DNA of 64,000 nucleotides. It comes from Plazaster borealis (Eukaryota; Echinodermata; Asteroidea; Forcipulatida; Labidiasteridae). Made by a program: the position numbers and the translations under genes. The notes under the pieces were generated by a model. The model saw only the letters and a list, made by a program, of their open reading frames with translations, searched no databases and was not told the DNA's origin. The DNA lies in contig CM037463.1 of NCBI GenBank assembly GCA_021014325.1, positions 2,661,001 to 2,725,000 on the forward strand. Direction: 5' to 3'. Position 1 is the stretch's first letter. Each line of letters opens with the position of its first letter. This document shows, in pieces, positions 58,501 to 64,000 of the stretch.

Positions 58501-61500
58501 CCAGTAGCTGTTGAAAGAGTACCGAAGCAGCGTCTGGTTTGCATCCAAAAATGTGGTTAAGAATCATAGATACATCAACCTAGTCAAATTCCAAGACACG
58601 ATCATCCACGAGGCGACACATCGACGAGGTCCAACGAAAGATCAAGGGTTTCTGACATAATATTTTCAATCTGTTGATTTGTTTTAAGCTTTAGGGGTCC
58701 AGTTAACAACGGTTTGATCCAAAAAGCACGATCGCAAGCGCGTCTGATTTTAAGGTAGTGTCATCGCTAGAAGAGCTATCCCCCTGGGGGAAAGTTTAAC
58801 TGTAATAATGGTTATTGGAATAGAAGAGGAAAGATGAGGAGGTCTCTGTGTAAAACTATTGATCTCAAACATTGCTTGGGGTTCTTTTTTTCGGAGTTAG
58901 TCATCTTATTCACTTTCCCGGAAACACAAACTATAAGCCTCACAAAATCTACCGCTTTTTGCAGCTTCTCGCAATTATGTCTAAACAATGTACGCGATTT
59001 CTCATGTGAAATATCATGAATATTTTCGTGAAATGATGCAAAGCTTTGCCAGCGGGCTTTGCTATTTTTTACCCACTCATAATAGAAAAATATAAAATGC
59101 TGTTGTGTGCACAGGCATTGAATGAATGCCGGAAGTAAAGTGGGATTTGAATCTTTGATTTCAAAGTAAGCAAACCTGGTTTATCTTATTGTTATCGACG
59201 ACAATGCCCTCTGACGACCCAACGCATACTTTGAGCCAGTTTTACTGTCTCTATCTAGCAGTTAAAATAGCCTTTACTTCGTCCGTGGCCTGGCAGGGAA
59301 ATTTGAGAAAGAGCAGCATTGTAGCTCCCTTTTATTTCAATTGTTTTGTTCGACAGATATAGACTCCTACATGACATTAAAACGAAAACCCCAGTAGCAT
59401 TTGAAAATAATTATATACATTGTTGAAATCCTCACCAATAGTTGTCAACTGCGGCTGTGTACTTAAGTGTGTTGCTCCCTTTTTTGTGTGAAAGTGCTCG
59501 TCACCGGGAAGGATATCATGTTGCCTTAACATCAAATCTCCCCATTGTTCTGTCGGACAATGTGTGGCACGCGGCATTTCTATTTGCTTTGTGTCACAAA
59601 CTACTGGCTCGAAAAACATTATTATTTACAAAAAAATCCACAATCCCCTGAAGTCTGTCTTTGAAGGAAAGATAAGTCCATGGCTTAGCACTCCCTTAAA
59701 CAAAATGTTTATGACATTCTTAAGTACAAAGGAATTTAAATCAGTTTAATGAGTGCCCTTCTGTTTACAGAATTTTGGTCCAACTGAAAGGATGTATTAA
59801 ACTGCAGCAATGAAACTCAATGCGCCTGTGAGGTGGATCCCCATAAAGGCAAAGACCTACTATTTACCTAAAGCACCGCCACAAAGAGAAACCCGAGAAA
59901 TATGAGCATCTTGGGAGTTGGAGAGTTTGCCCGGACCCACAGAAGAAGAATAAACAAAAATCAAAACAATATAAAGAAAGTGAAATTTGACGAGGATAAT
60001 ACCTAGGTAGGATCTGATAGAGAAGTTCCTCTGCCTTTCGCTTCTCCTCGTAGAACGCCTCGGTTCGCTCCTGGACAAGGGACTCTAAGTTCGTTGCGTA
60101 TTGCTCCATGCGAGACAGAAGATTATCCACCAGACTCCGCCCCTCGTTTTGTCTGAGGAAATGATCAAATAACAAAAGCCGAGTTGTTAAATCAAAGAAG
60201 ATAATATGTGATCATTTTACACTTGACATAATGGACCAGTCTGTCCACTTGAATAGAGGGGGCTAGAGTAAATTAACCCACTATTTATTCTAAGCGTATC
60301 CATTGAGGAAATAATTAACTGGATCGAATCCATAGTACCGTATCAGTCAATGAGTAAAATACGGTAAACAACTAAATTCATTTAAAGTTAATTTCTTTGT
60401 ACCACTAAATTGGGATTAACTAGGTATTCCATTTATGTTGACCATAACCTAATCAGTGTGAACCAGAAATTGGTACAAAAAAAAGAGAGGGAAATATTTT
60501 ACCTCGGATTCTGCGTCAGTTTGACTCATTTCTGGGTTATTTTGACATAGACTCTGGGTCATACTGACCCAATAATAGGTCAGGCCCCACCGATCCGGGT
60601 CCATTCTTATACCCGAAAGTTCTTAGAGTGTTTCTATAAAGGCCTTTCTAAAGTTGTAGTCTGCGGTGCCGGACGCCTGGCAAACACAACCTGCAAACTC
60701 TTCTATAGGATCTGGGCTAGGTCAAGTCTAATTTTAGTCTCTATACAACGTCTGTAATGTGAACACAATAAATGAACTATTATTTTTAGAAATGGCAAAT
60801 TGTACACAGTGTTTCATTGTAACATGTTTTATGCTATAGAGGTACGTTTGGCAACTGTGACTATTTCCAGCGTATGTGTAGCTTCTGTTGCACTATTAGC
60901 GCGGACGGTGCTCAATAAATCACACATAATTTTGTTCGCTATCAAACTAGACTGAGATTATTAATTTACTCTGCACCTGTTATGCCACAAAATTTTTAGA
61001 TTCTTTGACATTTCCTCCCTCACGACTTTAACAAGTTTTACGAAGAGAGAAATCCATCTCCCCCCCCGAAAAACAGAAACAATTTATGAAGATCATAAAT
61101 CGACGGTAGTTTAGCCGTCACTCGCCAGCATTGGGATGTCGACAGTTGTGCCACTAATCGACTTTTATTACATCGCCATCTGGCGAAACAACTCTACACC
61201 ATCAAGGATCCCAGATTAATTTAGCAAGCCATAAATTTCGGGTGTGGTGACAGTTTAACGGGAGCGAAGCTGTTTCAATCTTCAGAATTACCGTGGTGAT
61301 TCGTGATCGCCCTTGTCCACGAATATTAACCACTAAATGAGATGCTGTCAGAGGAGGACCACAAAGACAGGATTCAAAACCGGACGACGATTTTATGCAA
61401 CTACACGCAAATGACGAATCTAACTTTAGTATTTTCGAAAATACAATTCATGAAAATATCATTATCGTTCGGTAAAGCTTCACAGTTTCAATCTAGTGAG

Positions 61501-63357
61501 TACTGCAAGACGATTATTTTAATTTTTAAAATAAAAATGTCCCCTCTTCAATGAGACTGAAACCTATAGTAGGCTAGACAACTTTACCCTCACGTATGTA
61601 TTTTCCAATTTTACAAAATCTGATATGTTCCATTCATTCCTATTATTTTATTGTACAATTAAAAAAAAAAAAAGATTTAAGGATGTTAAATTCCGTCTGT
61701 AAGAACTGAAAACTGCAACCTTATATGGTAGGACTTTTTATATAACACTGCATCCCTTTTTCACACGGCAAGCTACATAATAATAAGAAATAATAAACAA
61801 CAATGATAATATAACAAAAATCAACAAAACATCATCTAATCTCTCTTGATAACGAATGAGAACAAACATAAATAAGTTGTCAATAATATTGTGTGATAAT
61901 TGTACAAGTGCAGCGCTATGAGTTAAAAGTTTACATTGATCTGGGAGAGCGAACAACCTAGAATAATCTGTTGGCTTTTCGTTCTGTTTTTGACTTTTCG
62001 TATAGAATCCTAATAATGTCATGTTTTACTTCTATTTTTAAACCACACAATTCTTAGCGGGAAAACGAATGCTACATAACCCTTGAATGTCGCGAGGCAA
62101 AGACCCCCTTTTTTTTAGCAACGCATTTCCATTCACATTTCCTGAAATCAAACCGAATAACTGCGCCAGCATTGCCATGACAACATTTTTTCCCCTTCTT
62201 CATTACACTTAAGAATGAATGTTCTACAGCTCGGATTGAAAGTAATCAGTGTCACAGAGTGATGAACCGATTTAAGGTTCGGGACTTCCAATCCAATAAT
62301 GGCCACTAGTCTTTTCATTGGCATTAATTCGCATGAATTCGGAAAGGCAAGCGTAATCCCTGGCCTGGCAAATCCTTCTACCTCCCCCCTTTCGACAGTC
62401 AGTGGGATTATTCGAAAAGAATGTATCTGACGATACAAACAAAGAGCTACCTATCGTGAGGGATCGAGGTTGAGATTACCCCCGGACTACGATGAGTGTA
62501 GGCCTACATACGTCCCTCGGCAGAGAGCCCCGAATAGGAAATAGCGCGACAATTTAACGAATTACAAATAATTTTGTCTTTTCTTCTAAAGGTAGAGACG
62601 GATACTGTTATCATGTGCATTAACACTATGCGATTTGTGACTTGTTTGCCCCCCCCAATAATCTTAAAATAAATTATATCAATTTCAATTCGACTATTTC
62701 TGAAACCAGTTATTTGCCAAAGGGAACTTTAAAAAAAAAATCGTTGTTAAACGTGTAATTCTATTGACTATCATAAAACTTTCTTTAAAAATATTACGAG
62801 AAGATTTAAATATAAAAAAGACAACAGTTTTTCGTGTAAAAAAACAAACCAAGATGGCATTTTTAACGAAGACGTGAAAATTTGTTCGAATTACGCAGGT
62901 GCCAAAAAGCCCAAACATCCAACAGCCGTAGTCAGAATGATTTTCCATAACTGTGAAATATCGCCCTCTTGCGGAAACACGAGAAATATACGTCCAATGT
63001 CCATAACAAAGTTAAATGTACATGGGGGTGCTTGGTGTGGTCGCGAGGCTGAGACCCACCTTTGGTGGTTGAGGGTAAACTAACGAAGGTAGTCAACAAG
63101 AAAGTTAAACAAATTGACGCAGCCAAACAAAACACAAACACATTATATATAAACAATCAGCAAGTTTCAACAATATTATTTTACATACTTGTTGAGTTTT
63201 CGCATAATGACCCTGAGCTGGCCGAAGTCTGGTCTCTCGGCTGGGTCCTCCGCCCAGCACTTGTTACATAAATTGCATATCTCGTCTGGACACGTGGCCC
63301 GATCTAAGGTGGGTCTGAAAGGTGGCTTGTTACCCTGCTGCACTTTCTGGATGATTT
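46486..63357 (-). CDS. Receptor (membrane) guanylate cyclase, C-terminal half, 8 exons, 5' end outside window
   Basis: The enzyme converts GTP to cyclic GMP on the cytoplasmic side of the plasma membrane when an extracellular peptide binds its receptor domain. Eight minus-strand exons with GT-AG borders join in one frame (971 nt, 322 residues plus stop; residue 1 is the first complete codon). Residues 1-55 are the end of the kinase-homology domain with the CWAEDP...RPDF motif; about 57-106 are the signalling/dimerisation helix; about 107-292 the cyclase domain; 293-322 the tail. Visible active-site residues are Asp132 (SDIVGF) and Asp176 (GDAYM) for metal, Glu172 (VETIGD) and Cys244 (RYCLFG) for guanine, and Asn251 and Arg255 (NTASRME) for ribose and triphosphate. 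None is missing, so a functional homodimeric cyclase is expected. The closest match by eye is the natriuretic-peptide-receptor type. Sea-star sperm use such a cyclase as the asterosap receptor, but nothing here identifies the ligand. Intron phases are 2,2,0,0,1,1,0. Upstream exons lie past 64000. Confidence 0.95.
47052..47139 (+). repeat. Interstitial telomeric repeats between 24 bp direct repeats
   Basis: Six TTAGGG units at 47077-47112, flanked by identical 24 bp repeats (ATCTTACACTGACTTTATTG-CAAT) at 47052-47075 and 47116-47139. It lies in the last cyclase intron, about 95-120 bp from the donor of exon 47233-47324. Confidence 0.95.
47233..47324 (-). CDS. Guanylate cyclase exon: end of catalytic domain
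   Basis: 92 nt, phase 1 in, phase 0 out. The acceptor is TTTTACAG and the donor AAG|GTAATG. It encodes [30 protein letters not shown]. The pattern KIH-SS-LL-G-F-ELRG-VEMKGKG is the standard end of the membrane cyclase domain. A family A MITE lies about 85 bp upstream of the acceptor (47410-47783) and telomeric repeats lie about 120 bp downstream of the donor. Confidence 0.94.
47410..47783. mobile_element. Family A TTAA MITE in a cyclase intron
   Basis: 374 bp, left flank ATAA and right flank TTAA, ends AGGCACTG and CGATGCCTT. It begins about 85 bp upstream of the acceptor of the 47233-47324 exon, on the side where branch point and pyrimidine tract lie, but those signals are still present between it and the exon. 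Confidence 0.85.
47840..48240. other. GC-richer single-copy patch in a cyclase intron
   Basis: CCCGGGGCGGCG, GGGACGCGGGCC and CACCCGCGGGTCACG stand out in an AT-rich intron. A 69-codon plus-strand frame (47865-48074) crosses it. I could not match it to any RNA or protein. Confidence 0.35.
48931..49322. repeat. Large foldback: ~140 bp inverted arms, AT-rich
   Basis: Left arm 48931-49072 (AATCCTGTCAAATCA, AAATATAAACATC, TTCTTTGGACAATACAATAT, GGCCGTCCAGGGAAA) is mirrored at about 49180-49322 at roughly 90% identity, with a spacer of about 105 bp. It sits in the 47325-50366 cyclase intron. It may be one foldback element or two opposed retroelement tails. Confidence 0.75.
50367..50465 (-). CDS. 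Guanylate cyclase exon: GTP-binding core
   Basis: 99 nt, phase 1 at both ends. The acceptor is CTGTCTGCAG and the donor GAAG|GTGAAC. It encodes [19 protein letters not shown] and [13 protein letters not shown]. The Cys of RYCLFG contacts guanine, and the Asn and Arg of NTASRM contact ribose and triphosphate. The longer open frames on both strands here are shadows of this exon. Confidence 0.96.
51600..51747. mobile_element. Family K short MITE, second copy, in a cyclase intron
   Basis: GTACTGATGACATCACGG at the left and GTGACGTCATCAGTAC at the right; the interior GTCCGACAGTTGAGCAGAGA is the reverse complement of the 43723 copy. One of its two TGACGTCA sites has a single change. Confidence 0.75.
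52516..52558 (+). repeat. GTT microsatellite followed by G run
   Basis: About ten GTT/GGTT units and then eleven or more G, 35 bp from the donor side of exon 52594-52768 on the minus strand. Confidence 0.9.
52594..52768 (-). CDS. Guanylate cyclase exon: guanine Glu and second metal Asp
   Basis: 175 nt, phase 0 in, phase 1 out. The acceptor is GGTTTCAG and the donor ACAG|GTAGGT. It encodes [38 protein letters not shown] and [10 protein letters not shown]. The Glu of VETIGD sets guanine specificity and the Asp of GDAYM is the second metal ligand. The acceptor-side intron begins with a solo LINE 3' end at 52835-53000. Confidence 0.96.
52835..53000 (+). mobile_element. LINE 3' UTR end with ATT tail, in a cyclase intron
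   Basis: TTTGTGTCATTTCTAAGTAT, TTAAGCGCTTCGAGACTG and TAATATTATTATTATTATT resemble the 3' end of the 31165-31821 type element. No coding part remains. It starts just upstream (in intron terms) of the exon 52594-52768 acceptor. Confidence 0.5.
53066..53469. mobile_element. Family B MITE, second copy lacking most of its left arm
   Basis: Homologous to 54864-55335 in order (GACAAAAATAGTC, CAGTGTTCATGTTTT, CACAATTTTCAGCA, TTTTCTCGAATAT, AGTAAGCTTTCAGAC, CCTGTATAATA). About 75 bp of the left inverted arm is deleted. Both copies sit in the same intron and in the same orientation, 1.4 kb apart. Confidence 0.7.
53815..53995. mobile_element. Family G MITE, diverged ends
   Basis: CCGTGGGGCCTGACCCCATT, ATGACCCGAAATCTGTGTCA, TTACGCAGAATCGG and GGGTCAGATGGGTCAGGCCC follow the family G order. 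The outermost CACTCT ends cannot be seen. Confidence 0.6.
54864..55335. mobile_element. Family B TTAA MITE, long inverted ends, in a cyclase intron
   Basis: About 470 bp. The left end (GGTATTATACAGGATTGGTA, then AATTTTAGTCTGAAAGCTTA) and right end are inverted copies of each other over about 75-90 bp. The right end closes with TACCTTTAA. The same inner terminal segment is the unit of the minisatellite at 33150-33960. Confidence 0.75.
55336..55990. other. CpG-rich patch in a cyclase intron
   Basis: From about 55440 to 55590 the sequence is richer in CG than the rest of the intron (CGGACGAGCGGACCGC, CTCGCCGCCGG, CACCGCGACCCGG). It has a 91-codon plus-strand frame after it (55591-55866) with no known motif. 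It could be an intronic regulatory element or an unrecognised exon. Confidence 0.35.
56268..56336 (-). CDS. Guanylate cyclase exon: 23-codon catalytic-domain exon
   Basis: 69 nt, phase 0 at both ends. The acceptor is TTCGTAG and the donor AAG|GTGAGG. It encodes [13 protein letters not shown] followed by [10 protein letters not shown], a highly conserved part of the cyclase fold. Because it is symmetric, skipping it would keep the frame but remove a structural helix. Confidence 0.94.
56466..57030. repeat. Array of short hairpin modules (GGAGAC / GGGGACC / GTGGAC), copy 1
   Basis: Successive short inverted pairs with A-rich loops containing GAACAAAAGA: TATGGAGAC...GTCTCCATA (56464-56512), CCGGGGACC...GGTCCCCGG (about 56674-56712), GTGGACC...GGCCCAC, then GAAACACTATGTGGAC with its mirror. 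It lies in a cyclase intron. Homologous stretches occur at 39545-40130 and 34985-35135. Confidence 0.7.
57805..58177. mobile_element. Family D TTAA MITE beside cyclase exon
   Basis: 373 bp from TTAAAGGGGCACACTGCCTTC (first bases) to the inverted GAAGGCAATGTCCCCTTTTAA, both ends on TTAA. Its interior matches none of the other families. It ends 24 bp inside the intron that follows the exon 58202-58325. Confidence 0.8.
58202..58325 (-). CDS. Guanylate cyclase exon: start of catalytic domain, first metal Asp
   Basis: 124 nt, phase 2 in, phase 0 out. The acceptor is TTACACAG and the donor CAG|GTGAAG. It encodes [20 protein letters not shown] and then [21 protein letters not shown]. The Asp of SDIVGF is one of the two metal-binding aspartates. 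A TTAA-bounded MITE begins only 24 bp into the downstream intron. Confidence 0.95.
60003..60152 (-). CDS. Guanylate cyclase exon: signalling helix
   Basis: 150 nt, phase 2 in and out. The acceptor is TTTCCTCAG and the donor AG|GTATTA. It encodes the linker QNEGRSLVD followed by the coiled-coil signalling helix [18 protein letters not shown] and its continuation to LLYQILP. This helix couples the kinase-homology domain to the cyclase dimer in all membrane guanylate cyclases. Reading on past the donor gives an unrelated peptide, which supports the border. Confidence 0.94.
60500..60632. mobile_element. Family G MITE, one end missing
   Basis: Reverse-orientation copy: GATTCTGCGTCAGTTTGACT, GACATAGACTCTGGGTCA, GGTCAGGCCCCAC, ending TTCTTAGAGTG. 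The opposite terminal repeat is absent. Confidence 0.65.
63189..63357 (-). CDS. Guanylate cyclase exon: end of kinase-homology domain
   Basis: 169 nt, entered in phase 1 (the first base of the Glu codon is in the previous, unseen exon). The acceptor reads TTCTATCAG and the donor is AA|GTATGT. It encodes [16 protein letters not shown], then a [16 protein letters not shown] segment that corresponds to kinase subdomain XI with its invariant Arg. It ends inside the Lys codon of KLNK. The next exon upstream is not visible between 63360 and 64000. Confidence 0.93.
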
Positions 63358-63564
63358 CTGATAGAAGAAAAAAAGTGAAGGAAGGCGAGATGATTAAAAC
63401 AAATCATTCGTCAAATCAAAATAAAGAATGCAACAACGTAGACAACCTCACATTGTTTACCAAAAGAGTGACAGTGTGCACACCAGGGCATCTACTGGTG
63501 GGCAAGATCCCACACTGGCCACACTTAGCATATTATGTGAAATTGTACTTTTTCTTTTCATAAA

Positions 63565-63786
63565 TACACTCTAAAAACTCCCGGGTCAAAATGGACCCGG
63601 ATCTGGATCCCGTGGGGCCTGAGCCTGACCCATTTCTAGGTCACAATTACCCGGAATCTGTGTCAAGAATGACCCATAAAGGGGTCAAACTGACGCAGAA
63701 TCCTAGTCAAAATCTTATCAACATGACTCAGAAATGGGTCAGGCCCCCATGGGACCAATTCTGACCCGGGGAGGTTTCAGAGTGTA
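63565..63786. mobile_element. Family G MITE rich in GGGTCA half-sites, TA-flanked
   Basis: Inverted ends begin CACTCTAAAAACTCCCGGGT at 63567 and mirror at 63784, each next to TA. The interior is a series of TGACCC and GGGTCA words in direct and inverted arrangement. It lies in the intron upstream of the first visible cyclase exon. Related copies are at 53815 and 60500. Confidence 0.75.
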
Positions 63787-64000
63787 CCAATATCAACAAA
63801 TGCTAAAGAGAAAGGGAAATGTCAAATTCTATTCTGTGATGATAGAGTCCTCATGTGAGTGGGGGAAAATTTACAAGTCTCTAACCTCACGTTAAAATGG
63901 TGTAAATTGCCATTGCATTCGATACCCTTCCAGTGCAAAATTTGTCAACATCCAAAATATCCGATGACATCATTATGAGAAAGATGGGTTTGTACATTTT

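Noticed and set aside
63189..63563. 124-codon plus-strand frame
   Set aside because: Antisense shadow of the cyclase exon 63189-63357 extended into intron.

Overview
This is eukaryotic DNA, most likely from an echinoderm and probably a sea star. It is AT-rich, has spliced genes with GT-AG introns of 0.65-3.5 kb, contains TTAGGG-type telomeric repeats, and is packed with short inverted-repeat transposons, tRNA-derived SINEs and LINE 3' ends. The asteroid guess rests on my memory of the dominant ~370 bp repeat and on the protein family; it was not checked against a database.

Only one host gene can be read with certainty. It lies on the minus strand from 63357 down to 46486 and is the 3' part of a membrane (receptor) guanylate cyclase. 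Eight exons (63189-63357, 60003-60152, 58202-58325, 56268-56336, 52594-52768, 50367-50465, 47233-47324, 46486-46578) join in frame to encode 322 residues and a stop. These cover the end of the kinase-homology domain, the signalling helix, the whole cyclase catalytic domain with its metal and guanine-binding residues intact, and a short tail. The ligand-binding, transmembrane and most kinase-homology exons lie beyond base 64000.

Bases 1 to about 40600 contain no gene I can name. They are a mosaic of mobile-element remains: (a) TTAA-bounded MITEs beginning TTAAAGG, in at least four sequence families, with at least nine copies of the largest; (b) other inverted-repeat elements, including one with 166 bp arms at 37651-38341; (c) three tRNA-derived SINE families; (d) truncated LINE 3' ends, the clearest with 157 codons of reverse-transcriptase C-terminus at 31200-31673; (e) tandem arrays, notably a 47 bp x 17 minisatellite at 33150-33960 whose unit matches the terminal sequence of one of the MITE families. 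Bases 40626-46485, just downstream of the cyclase stop codon, are AT-rich and poor in repeats and may hold a long 3' UTR.

The cyclase introns carry many of the same elements, including MITEs 24 bp and about 85 bp from exon borders and a short telomeric-repeat insertion flanked by 24 bp direct repeats in the last intron. Weak candidates for further host exons or promoters are recorded at 25197, 27811-27957 and 32389-32610. I saw no CRISPR array, operon, or anything bacterial or viral.
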